64,000 nt of DNA from an uncultured Saprospiraceae bacterium. Its GTDB lineage: Bacteria; Bacteroidota; Bacteroidia; Chitinophagales; Saprospiraceae. Below, piece by piece: positions 27,231-34,916 of this stretch. A program made the position numbers and the translations under genes. Within the stretch, counting starts at the first letter, position 1; every line of letters begins with the position of its first letter. The stretch covers positions 174,821-238,820 of the forward strand of contig CALGAW010000027.1 in the NCBI GenBank assembly GCA_937959115.1, written 5' to 3'. The notes below the pieces were generated by a model. That model did not search any database. It was not told where the DNA came from and worked only from the letters and a program-made list of their open reading frames with translations.

Positions 27231-28655
27231 ATGAAAGTTGCTGTAATTGGTGCTGGTCCAGCGGGTATAACTGCTGCTTATGTGCTTGCTAAAAATGGCA
27301 TAAGCGTTGACCTCTATGAGGCAAGCGGTCGGGTTGGGGGTATGGCAAAAACCATAGAGCTGTGGGATCAGAAAGTAGATATCGGCCCACATCGCTTTTT
27401 TAGTAATGACAACAGAGTCAATGAATTGTGGCTGGAAGTAGCAGGAGACGATTATGAAATGGTAGATCGGTTGACAAGAATCTACTACAAAGGCAAATTC
27501 TTTTATTATCCATTGAAACCCTTTAATGCACTGATAAACCTAGGCCCCATTCGAGCAATTTCTTGCGGATTAAGCTACCTGAAAGAAATGATCAGCCCAA
27601 CAAAACTCAACGGCACCTTCGAAAACTGGGTAACAAGTCGATTTGGCAAACAGTTATTCAACATCTTTTTTAAAACATACAGCGAAAAGCTCTGGGGGAT
27701 CAGCTGTCAAGAACTAGATTCTGACTTCGCAGCACAGCGGATCAAGAAGCTCTCCCTATTCGAAGCCGTCAAAGGAGCAATCATCGGCAACCGAGGCAAT
27801 AAACACAAGACCCTTGTCGATCAATTCGCCTATCCGACAGAAGGAACAGGGCAAATTTATGATAAGATGGCCAAGCGCATAGTAGAAGCTGGAGGAAGAG
27901 TTCATCTGAATACCCCAGTGCAGTCCGTCGCTACAGAAAATCAAGTTGCCAAATCTCTTACCCTCGAAAACGGGGAAACGCTTGCTTTCGACCATATCAT
28001 TTCATCCATGCCGCTCACGCTGCTAGTAGATCGGATGACAGAAGCGCCTGAACCAGTAAAAAAAGCAGCTAAATCCCTGACCTTTCGCGACACACTGTTG
28101 GTCTACCTGAATGTAGATGCAACAGACACCTTCCCAGACAACTGGCTCTATGTCCACTCACCAGATTTGAGAATGGGCCGTGTAACAAACTTCCGAAACT
28201 GGGTGCCAACCTTGTATGGCAAGGAGAAAAACACCATCCTAGTACTAGAATACTGGTGCTATCGCAACAAGGACGAATTCTGGAAATGGAGCGACAAACA
28301 ACTAATTGAACTCGCAACCAAAGAAATCAAAGCAACTGGCCTGATCGGTGATGCCAACGTAACAGATGGACACATTTATCGAATTCCGCGCTGCTATCCT
28401 GTCTACAACATAGGCTACAAAGAGCGATTAGAACCACTAGAAAATTACCTTAGAACTGTTAAGAAATTATCTGTCATTGGCAGATACGGTGCATTTAAAT
28501 ACAACAACCAGGATCACAGTATATTAATGGGATTGTTGGCTGCTGAAGCATTGGTCAAAGGCGAGGTAGCAGACTTGTGGAAGATTAATACGGATTATGA
28601 CACGTATCAGGAAGCATCAGTGATTACCAAGACGGGGTTGCAGAAAATAGAGTAA
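27231..28655 (+). CDS. FAD-dependent amine oxidase/UDP-galactopyranose mutase-like oxidoreductase
   Basis: A 474-residue flavoprotein. The N-terminal dinucleotide-binding motif is AVIGAGPAGITAAYVLAKNG, followed by the FAD ribose-binding YEASGRVGGMAKT and the substrate-binding DIGPHRFF, as in protoporphyrinogen-oxidase-like and UDP-galactopyranose-mutase-like enzymes. The C-terminal FAD segment is SVIGRYGAFKYNNQDHSILMG. The GPHRFF/NNQDHS combination is typical of a subgroup found in polysaccharide and O-antigen clusters. An O-antigen ligase/polymerase-like gene follows, which supports a cell-surface glycan role by inference. The exact reaction is unknown. Confidence 0.8.
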   Translation: MKVAVIGAGPAGITAAYVLAKNGISVDLYEASGRVGGMAKTIELWDQKVDIGPHRFFSNDNRVNELWLEVAGDDYEMVDRLTRIYYKGKFFYYPLKPFNALINLGPIRAISCGLSYLKEMISPTKLNGTFENWVTSRFGKQLFNIFFKTYSEKLWGISCQELDSDFAAQRIKKLSLFEAVKGAIIGNRGNKHKTLVDQFAYPTEGTGQIYDKMAKRIVEAGGRVHLNTPVQSVATENQVAKSLTLENGETLAFDHIISSMPLTLLVDRMTEAPEPVKKAAKSLTFRDTLLVYLNVDATDTFPDNWLYVHSPDLRMGRVTNFRNWVPTLYGKEKNTILVLEYWCYRNKDEFWKWSDKQLIELATKEIKATGLIGDANVTDGHIYRIPRCYPVYNIGYKERLEPLENYLRTVKKLSVIGRYGAFKYNNQDHSILMGLLAAEALVKGEVADLWKINTDYDTYQEASVITKTGLQKIE

Positions 28656-28714
28656 AGCTATATCCTATTCGTACATGAATGGTATCTCGATAAATCTAAA
28701 ACTCCTCAACTTTA

Positions 28715-28744
28715 TTGAATACCAATACGAAATAGATATTTTTG
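28715..28744 (+). promoter_or_regulatory. promoter of the O-antigen ligase-like gene
   Basis: TTG (28715-28717), 19 nt, then TATTTTTG (28737-28744), a full match to the Bacteroidota consensus. The transcript would have a leader of about 40 nt before TTG 28789. Confidence 0.65.
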
Positions 28745-28788
28745 CACGTTGATTGATTGTTCACTAAACAAGTTTTTATCAAATTACG

Positions 28789-30033
28789 TTGAGCTTACCT
28801 AAAAACATATCACGCGAAACGCTTACGGTATTCTGTATCCTCCTCCTGTTTGTAGGCTTCTTTTTTTCAAAATTTCTGCTTAGTGTATCCATGATAGGTC
28901 TTGCTGCGATCGGTTTACTCCGAAGAGACATACTTTCTTTATTGAAGGACGCCAGTAAACACAAGGCGTTTTGGCTAATAACAGGTGTGTTTTTTATTAT
29001 GCTATTTGGCGGAATACATTCCTCGAATATCGATTATTATTTGGAGCGGATGCGGATCAAAATACCCTTTCTCTTGTTGCCGTTGGCTTTCATTGGATTA
29101 CCAAAGCTTAGTTCTCCTCAACTGAATGGGCTTTTCTACCTGTTTTTGTTGATGCTTTCAGTTACCAGCATTGGAGTCCTGACCAACTACTACTTTGACT
29201 ATCAAGCACTAAACGAAAACATAAGAATCGGACAAGCAATCACAACACCCATCAATCATATCCGCTATAGTTTGCTAACTGCAGTCGGCATTTTGCTTGG
29301 TATTAGATTGTGGATTACCGGTTTTTACTTCAAGTATTTGTGTGAACGTTATTTGATTAAGGCATTGACAGCCTTTCTCCTTGTGTTTATTCATGTATTA
29401 TCTGTACGCAGTGGGCTCTTGGCATTGTATGTTGCTTGTATCGTCTTACTGCTTTACTACATCCTAGTGAATCGAAAGGTACTGCTTGGCGTACTTGGCC
29501 TAGCGGGAGTGGTTTTATTGCCTGTAGCGGCCTATTTTCTGTTCCCAAGCTTTCAGACCAAAGTAAATCTAACACGACATAACATCCAAGTCTATCAACG
29601 AGGAGAGATCGGTGATTACTCCGATACGCAACGGCTAGTATCTTACCAAATGGCATTGAAGGCAGCGCGTGAGGCTCCTGTAATCGGATTGGGTACTGGT
29701 GATGTTCGCGATGGCGTAGAAGCTACTTACAAGGAATTTCGACCTGAGTTACCCAAGCGAAAGTTACCGCATAACCAATTTCTGTTTGTTTTGGTAAGCG
29801 TGGGCTGGTTGGGGTTGCTTGGATTTACCGTGTGCTTTTTTGGCCCGTTGTTCATCAACAAGGGATATCGAGACTGGTTGCTGTTGAGTATTTACACGGT
29901 CGTGTTTTGCTCCTTTTTGGTGGAGGCGACACTGGAAACTGCCATTGGCACTGCTTGTTCGCTGGTATTTGTGTTGATATTGCTCAAGTGGGGGAAATCC
30001 GAAACCGACCGCATCGAAAAACTTTATGAGTAG
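28789..30033 (+). CDS. O-antigen ligase/polymerase-like membrane protein
   Basis: A 414-residue polytopic inner-membrane protein starting at TTG 28789. About ten hydrophobic segments are visible. A large periplasmic loop after residue about 250 contains QTKVNLTRHNIQVYQRGEIG, then YSDTQRLVSYQMALKAAREA and PVIGLGTGDVRDG. This is the Wzy_C/WaaL arrangement, ending in KLPHNQFLFVLVSVGWLGLL with the conserved HNxFL element. Members ligate O-antigen to lipid A-core, polymerise repeat units, or glycosylate proteins. Which applies cannot be told. The upstream FAD oxidoreductase gene fits a glycan locus. It ends 32 nt from the convergent MFS gene. Confidence 0.85.
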   Translation: MSLPKNISRETLTVFCILLLFVGFFFSKFLLSVSMIGLAAIGLLRRDILSLLKDASKHKAFWLITGVFFIMLFGGIHSSNIDYYLERMRIKIPFLLLPLAFIGLPKLSSPQLNGLFYLFLLMLSVTSIGVLTNYYFDYQALNENIRIGQAITTPINHIRYSLLTAVGILLGIRLWITGFYFKYLCERYLIKALTAFLLVFIHVLSVRSGLLALYVACIVLLLYYILVNRKVLLGVLGLAGVVLLPVAAYFLFPSFQTKVNLTRHNIQVYQRGEIGDYSDTQRLVSYQMALKAAREAPVIGLGTGDVRDGVEATYKEFRPELPKRKLPHNQFLFVLVSVGWLGLLGFTVCFFGPLFINKGYRDWLLLSIYTVVFCSFLVEATLETAIGTACSLVFVLILLKWGKSETDRIEKLYE

Positions 30034-30065
30034 GTGATTCAAACAATAATCAGTTAAAATAACAT

Positions 30066-31325
30066 TCACCTAGCAAATTTCCGATAATTAGCAATCAGCA
30101 CAGCAGCAGACAGCAACAAAAACACACTTAAAATAGCAAACGCGTAAATCACATGATTAGATTCATGGAAAAACGCCAAGTAAAAGATGGAAATAAACAA
30201 TATCCGAAACGCGACATTGGCAATAAAGAACACACTATTCGCCCGTCCATAAACTTGATTTGGCAAATGGTGAAACAGATAATTCACCCGCAATATCCGA
30301 GTCCCAGCATTCGTGATTCCTAGAATTAGGCTCATCCCAAAAAATATTGCAATAGAGGTCGTCACTGACAGCACAAAGAACAACCCACTCGTCACAAAGA
30401 TCATAAAGATAATAGCTGCCACCGTACTCACCCGACTAAACACTTGACGGATAGCCAGCCCAGCCAACACTGCCCCCAAAGCATACATCAGCTCAGCAGT
30501 TGCAAAGACACCACCACTCTCCTGTAAGTGATTGTTGACATAAATGGCAAACAAGAAAAAAGTGGTGATCAGTACCGTAACAAATATCGAGTACGTCGCA
30601 ACACCAAAAATCAGAATATTCCGATGCCCATTCAAGTACTTAAGTCCTGTTTTTATCTGGTCAATGACTGTTCCCTGCTCTGGCTTGCGCTCTCGCATTG
30701 GCACAAAACGGATGAAATAAATGAAAATGAGCCCTAGGAAATAAGTAGAAGCATCCAGTAAAAAGATTTCATGGATATCCCACTTCGAAATGGTGAAGGG
30801 AATTGTAAATGTAAAACTGCCAATCGTGTTTTCACCTGCAGTAACACCATCCAACAGCAACGCCCCACCAGCACCAGCCAACATGCTTGTCAGCTGACCC
30901 TGAATCTCGATATAAGAAGCAATCTTACCATAGTACTTCGGTTCTGAAATCTCTTGAACAAAGGCATACAGGTTCGGATAGTGAATGTTATAGTTAAAAA
31001 AGGTAAACGCCAGCACAAATGCCACCCAATACCAAGGAAGCTCCCCCATTTGAAAGCCGATACCTGCCACAAGAACCAAAAGTACGCCGCTCACCGAGCT
31101 CAACACCATAAAAATGTACTTACGGTTATACTTGTCTACAAACGTCCCACTCAAAGGTCCCCAGAAAAGAGAAATCACATTGACCAGCAAATACACAATC
31201 GCATACTTTCGCGTTTCTTCGCGCTGAGCAAAATACCAAGGAATCGCAATCATACTAATCCCCTGAGCGATTCCTGAGATCGAATTTGCAATGAAAAGTA
31301 AAATTATTGCCTGTAGATTCTTCAA
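30066..31325 (-). CDS. major facilitator superfamily transporter
   Basis: A 419-residue protein with 12 hydrophobic segments split into two halves by a cytosolic loop (about 205-225; VPMRERKPEQGTVIDQI). The loop between TM2 and TM3 carries the MFS signature-like GPLSGTFVDKYNRKYIF. The pattern matches the MFS_3/enterobactin-exporter-like group of drug or siderophore exporters, without a specific substrate. The start is TTG 31325, and no upstream ATG fits. It is divergent from recX with an 80-nt gap. Confidence 0.85.
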   Translation of the reverse strand: MKNLQAIILLFIANSISGIAQGISMIAIPWYFAQREETRKYAIVYLLVNVISLFWGPLSGTFVDKYNRKYIFMVLSSVSGVLLVLVAGIGFQMGELPWYWVAFVLAFTFFNYNIHYPNLYAFVQEISEPKYYGKIASYIEIQGQLTSMLAGAGGALLLDGVTAGENTIGSFTFTIPFTISKWDIHEIFLLDASTYFLGLIFIYFIRFVPMRERKPEQGTVIDQIKTGLKYLNGHRNILIFGVATYSIFVTVLITTFFLFAIYVNNHLQESGGVFATAELMYALGAVLAGLAIRQVFSRVSTVAAIIFMIFVTSGLFFVLSVTTSIAIFFGMSLILGITNAGTRILRVNYLFHHLPNQVYGRANSVFFIANVAFRILFISIFYLAFFHESNHVIYAFAILSVFLLLSAAVLIANYRKFAR

Positions 31326-31404
31326 ATTAAATACTTAGAAATACTTTTGCTAGTGATTTTATCCTTTTATCAGTCCTTTTTAACCAGTAATTACTCTTTT
31401 TGTT

Positions 31405-31887
31405 TTGAAAAAAAGTTACTTAACACCAATTTTAGCGCTTGCGAAGTTACAAAAATACTGCGCATACCAAGATCGAAGTATTTCGGAAGCTCAAAACCGA
31501 TTGTATGCACTTGGTTTTAAAGGCAAGGAAGCAGATGCCATCATCGCTGAACTCATTAGTGATAACTTTTTAAATGAAGAGCGATTTGCACAATCCTTCT
31601 GCCGTGGAAAGTTTTATATAAAAGGCTGGGGCAAAAACAAAATCAGAAGTGAACTCTATAAAAAAAGAGTCGACAGCAACCTGATTGAAAAAGGTATGAA
31701 AGAGATTGACCTCAAAGATTACAGAGAAAAACTCGCCGTCATCCTTCGAAAAAAACGGAAAACGATCAAAAACCTTGAATGGTATCCCGCAAAAGTAAAA
31801 TTAGCCCGTCACGCCCTATCAAAAGGCTATGAGGTTGAATTAATCTACCATATCATGGAAGAATTACGGAAAATAAATAAACTATGA
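31405..31887 (+). CDS. recX: RecX family regulatory protein
   Basis: A 160-residue alpha-helical protein made of three-helix repeats: SISEAQNRLYALGFKGKEAD, then IIAELISDNFLNEERFAQSF, then GKNKIRSELYKKRVDSNLI. RecX binds RecA filaments and modulates recombination. It starts at TTG 31405, and its C-terminus overlaps the acetyltransferase gene by 4 nt. recA is not adjacent, unlike in many Proteobacteria. Confidence 0.92.
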   Translation: MKKSYLTPILALAKLQKYCAYQDRSISEAQNRLYALGFKGKEADAIIAELISDNFLNEERFAQSFCRGKFYIKGWGKNKIRSELYKKRVDSNLIEKGMKEIDLKDYREKLAVILRKKRKTIKNLEWYPAKVKLARHALSKGYEVELIYHIMEELRKINKL

Positions 31888-32339
31888 GCCAGCCGATCAC
31901 ATGGAAATGTCTCCCATTCCACGAATTAACACTCGACCAGCTATACCGTCTACTCCAAATCAGACAGGAAGTCTTCATTGTAGAACAAGACTGTCCCTAC
32001 TTAGATTCAGACGACAAAGACCAACCCGCCTGGCACTTATGGGCCGAAAAAGAAAATCAGATACTAGGCTGCACACGGCTACTACCTGCAGGCATTTCCT
32101 ATCCTGAATACGCATCTATCGGACGGGTATTGACGCATTCCTCAGCACGCGGCACAGGCATAGGCAAGGAGCTCATGCAACGCTCCATCCAAGAAACCCA
32201 AAAGCTGTTTCCTGGCGAAACCATTAAAATCAGTGCACAATCCTACCTAAAACGATTCTACGAAGACCTAGGCTTCAAACAATGCACAGAAGAGTATCTA
32301 GAAGACGACATTCCCCACATCGGCATGCTGCTCAAATAA
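31884..32339 (+). CDS. elaA: ElaA-type GNAT acetyltransferase
   Basis: A 151-residue protein of the ElaA branch of GNAT N-acetyltransferases. The family stretch LYRLLQIRQEVFIVEQDCPY and the DxDxxDxxAWHL region are present. The acetyl-CoA-binding loop follows as GRVLTHSSARGTGIGKELM, and the end is YLKRFYEDLGFKQC, typical of the family. The acceptor substrate is not established. It overlaps recX (ATGA), so the pair is translationally coupled. A hairpin repeat of the dispersed family starts 23 nt after the stop. Confidence 0.9.
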   Translation: MSQPITWKCLPFHELTLDQLYRLLQIRQEVFIVEQDCPYLDSDDKDQPAWHLWAEKENQILGCTRLLPAGISYPEYASIGRVLTHSSARGTGIGKELMQRSIQETQKLFPGETIKISAQSYLKRFYEDLGFKQCTEEYLEDDIPHIGMLLK

Positions 32340-32362
32340 TCCCCCCAAAGACCCGTCCCCAA

Positions 32363-32588
32363 AGACCTGTTACTTCTCCAAGAAGTGAAAGGTCTAACCG
32401 TTACCCAGTAGTAAAAGGTTACCTGTGCCCCTCCCTCAAAAGACCTATCACTTTTTTAAAAAGCAACAGGTCAGCCCCGCTCCTTATTGCTCGAATTTAG
32501 TGAGGCTCTATTAGCGAGGCTCTAACTGTCCATCCCCCAAAGACCCATCCCCCAAAGACCTGTTACTTCTCCAAGAAGTGAAAGGTCT
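32363..32588. repeat. three copies of a dispersed hairpin repeat downstream of elaA
   Basis: Copy 1 at 32363-32395 and copy 3 at 32556-32588 have identical 33-nt cores (AGACCTGTTACTTCT, cca, AGAAGTGAAAGGTCT). Copy 2 at 32441-32472 is in the opposite orientation. The flanking CCCCAAAGACCC is also duplicated, and the tail GAAAGGTCTAACCAAT is repeated again at about 32613-32630, running up to the end of the minus-strand lipoprotein gene. They lie between two convergent genes and have no T tract. Confidence 0.75.
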
Positions 32589-32632
32589 AACCAATTACCT
32601 ATTCTTCCTTCCTGAAAGGTCTAACCAATCAC

Positions 32633-33187
32633 CTAATTCTTCCTTCCTTTTCGCTCAGCATCCTTAAAGATTTTTTCCAACTTCTTCCCCCATTTCTCCA
32701 CATCCGCCCCAATCTCCTTAAACAACCCTTCAAACTGCTCCGTATCAAAGTCCTTAATCGTCATTCCTACTTCATCCAATAGATGACTAACCACCTCATC
32801 AACACCACCCCATGTTTCTTCCGTTTTACTAACAATTTCTTGAGACAATGGATCATTTTTATCACCTAATCGCTTGATAAATCCAAGCCCATGACGATAC
32901 CAGTAGTACTCCACCGACTTCAGCCAAAACTCCTGCTTTTCGTCATCTGTCATGTTCTCCTCATAGCTCGGATAGCACTCATCAATAAATTTTTCAAACT
33001 TCTGATCATAAGACGTCCATTGATCATCACTCGATTTCAGCTCTTTATCTCCAACCGTTTTCACCATCGTATTGAAGTTGGTCAAAAATCCAGATTTACT
33101 GACAGAGCAAGTTGTTGCCGTACTGCAAGAAGTATACGTCAACCATAAAATAGAAAGAAATAGTAAGCCAATTCCTGTGTTTTTCAT
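32633..33187 (-). CDS. small lipoprotein, possibly DUF6565-like
   Basis: 184 residues starting MKNTGIGLLFLSILWLTYTSC; the signal ends in TSC, so lipidation at the first Cys is expected. The mature part is helical and highly charged, with a repeated aromatic pattern (WTSYDQKFEKFIDECYPSY, then EYYWYRHG). It resembles Bacteroidota lipoproteins annotated DUF6565, but I am not certain. The last residues are basic (KGRKN). No functional partner is adjacent. Both ends face intergenic repeats. Confidence 0.7.
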   Translation of the reverse strand: MKNTGIGLLFLSILWLTYTSCSTATTCSVSKSGFLTNFNTMVKTVGDKELKSSDDQWTSYDQKFEKFIDECYPSYEENMTDDEKQEFWLKSVEYYWYRHGLGFIKRLGDKNDPLSQEIVSKTEETWGGVDEVVSHLLDEVGMTIKDFDTEQFEGLFKEIGADVEKWGKKLEKIFKDAERKGRKN

Positions 33188-33408
33188 AATGCCTTTTTGA
33201 TTATTAGGTAAATGCGAATAATTATTTTTCCATATGTTAAGCCAAAATTAATCCACTTGATGTTAAAATTAGATTAAAGTCCATTTTTTTACGATTAAAC
33301 GCTAAATTCTGCGTTTCTATATCCTAGATATATCCCTGATTCCCAACTATAATGGTTCATTTCTCCTAAAATCCTTACGTCCAATAATTAATCATTAAAC
33401 ATTATTTA

Positions 33409-33507
33409 GGGCGTGCCCCTTCATTCCCTAACGTCCATTTCGGGTCAGGCTGTACGCTATTATGTGCTCCTTACAGTCCGCGCATACCGCTGCCATCCTT
33501 CACGCGC
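33409..33507. repeat. structured intergenic element, copy 1
   Basis: Begins GGGCGTG (33409-33415) and ends CACGCGC (33501-33507), so the ends can pair (GCGTG/CACGC). The inside has GGGTCAGGCTGTACGCTATT and GCTGCCATCCTTCACGC. A related element lies at 45217-45355. From memory this matches a dispersed element found across Bacteroidota chromosomes, with a closing stem and variable inner hairpins. Its function is unknown. The rest of 33188-33649 shows only AT-rich spacer. Confidence 0.5.
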
Positions 33508-33614
33508 ACTTTCGCATAAAGCTAGTATAACATAGTGGTAAGGTCGAATTGCATTCACCCCTCAATAGTCGTCAGTCATCTCCATTCATCTAATCTCTAT
33601 CAACTAAAATCAAG

Positions 33615-33645
33615 TTGTAGTTCATCCAGAAGTTTAATAACTTTG
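33615..33645 (+). promoter_or_regulatory. promoter of thiH
   Basis: TTG (33615-33617), exactly 20 nt, then TAACTTTG (33638-33645), a perfect consensus match. Only 4 nt separate the -7 box from ATG 33650, which predicts a leaderless or nearly leaderless mRNA. Confidence 0.7.
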
Positions 33646-33649
33646 TACC

Positions 33650-34765
33650 ATGTTCTCAGAATCATTCAAATCATTCAACTGGCAAGCTACCACCAAGCAG
33701 ATTTACAGCAAAACTGCTGCCGATGTAGAGCGGGCACTCGCCAAAACCGACAAGCGAACACTTGATGACTTCCAAGCATTAATCTCTCCCGCAGCAGCGC
33801 CATACCTAGAACAAATGGCAGCACTCAGCCAACAGATCACACACAAACGATTCGGCAAAACAATACAGCTCTTCGCTCCCATGTACCTGTCCAATGAGTG
33901 CCAAAACATCTGTACATACTGCGGATTCAGCCTAGACAACCCGATCAAGCGAACAACCCTCAGCGCCACCCAAATTCTAGCAGAGATCTCAGTCATCAAA
34001 GACATGGGTTACGATCACATTCTCCTGGTAACAGGTGAAGCCAACAAAACTGTAGGCGTTGAGTATTTCAAAAATGCCCTGCAGATCATCCGCCCACACT
34101 TCGCTCACATTTCAATAGAAGTGCAACCACTCAACCAACCAGATTACGAAGAACTCGTTCCTTTTGGTTTAAATACAGTATTAGTTTATCAGGAAACATA
34201 CAAGCAGGATACCTACAAAATTCATCATCCCAAGGGCAAAAAGTCAAATTTCACCTATCGCTTAGATACAGCAGACCGTATCGGAAAAGCAGAGGTCAAG
34301 AAAATCGGACTAGGCGTTCTCCTAGGACTAGAAGACTGGCGAACAGACAGCTTTTGCACTGCATTACATCTAGATTACCTAGAACGCACCTACTGGAAAT
34401 CCAAGTACTCCATCTCATTCCCCAGACTGCGCCCAGCCGAAGGCTACCTAGAACCCAAAGTAATCATGGACGACCGTGAACTCACTCAACTGATCTGCGC
34501 ATACCGTATTTATAACGAAGAAGTAGAACTATCACTTTCCACCCGCGAGTCAGAACACTTCCGAAACAACGTCTTCAAACTAGGCGTAACCACCATGAGC
34601 GCAGGCTCAAAAACAAACCCCGGAGGCTACTGCACAGAAACAGATTCCCTAGAACAATTCGAAACCAGCGATGAACGTTCCTCAAAGGAAATAGCCGCAA
34701 TGATCCAAAATCAAGGCTACGAAGTTGTCTGGAAAGATTGGGATATGGCATACGATTATCATTAA
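33650..34765 (+). CDS. thiH: 2-iminoacetate synthase
   Basis: A 371-residue radical SAM enzyme that cleaves tyrosine to dehydroglycine for thiazole synthesis in thiamine biosynthesis. The N-terminus matches E. coli ThiH (KTAADVERAL, then LISPAAAPYLEQM). The 4Fe-4S cluster motif is Cys84-x3-Cys88-x2-Cys91 (NECQNICTYCGFSLDNPIKR). LVTGEA and the conserved STRESEHFRNNVFKLGVT region follow, and the C-terminal biotin/thiamin-synthase-associated domain is complete. The start ATG 33650 agrees with the family N-terminus. No other thi genes and no TPP riboswitch are recognisable nearby, so it is a singleton. Confidence 0.95.
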   Translation: MFSESFKSFNWQATTKQIYSKTAADVERALAKTDKRTLDDFQALISPAAAPYLEQMAALSQQITHKRFGKTIQLFAPMYLSNECQNICTYCGFSLDNPIKRTTLSATQILAEISVIKDMGYDHILLVTGEANKTVGVEYFKNALQIIRPHFAHISIEVQPLNQPDYEELVPFGLNTVLVYQETYKQDTYKIHHPKGKKSNFTYRLDTADRIGKAEVKKIGLGVLLGLEDWRTDSFCTALHLDYLERTYWKSKYSISFPRLRPAEGYLEPKVIMDDRELTQLICAYRIYNEEVELSLSTRESEHFRNNVFKLGVTTMSAGSKTNPGGYCTETDSLEQFETSDERSSKEIAAMIQNQGYEVVWKDWDMAYDYH

Positions 34766-34855
34766 TCAAGGTTTCGCAGGAAACAAAATACGCAAACAAC
34801 ATCTCAACTTAGTTACTAATAATCAACCAGTTACAACCAATTTATTTGTAAAATA

Positions 34856-34877
34856 AATTAGTCACTATTGACTAATT
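34856..34877. promoter_or_regulatory. perfect operator-like inverted repeat over the acyl-CoA carboxylase promoter
   Basis: AATTAGTCA (34856-34864), 4 nt, TGACTAATT (34869-34877): a perfect 9-bp dyad of 22 bp covering the -33 TTG. Geometry and position suit a TetR- or FadR-type repressor. The TetR gene at 39026 in the same locus is the natural candidate, by inference. Confidence 0.6.
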
Positions 34878-34898
34878 CCTCAAAAAAACCTATATTCG
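34868..34898 (+). promoter_or_regulatory. promoter of the acyl-CoA carboxylase locus
   Basis: TTG (34868-34870), 20 nt, TATATTCG (34891-34898), one base off the TAnnTTTG consensus, 18 nt before ATG 34917. Confidence 0.6.
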
Positions 34899-34916
34899 CA
34901 CTCAAAGCACACAGCA

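Noticed and set aside
33508..33649. TPP riboswitch upstream of thiH
   Set aside because: No CUGAGA core or the other conserved TPP-riboswitch segments; the promoter leaves no room for a leader.
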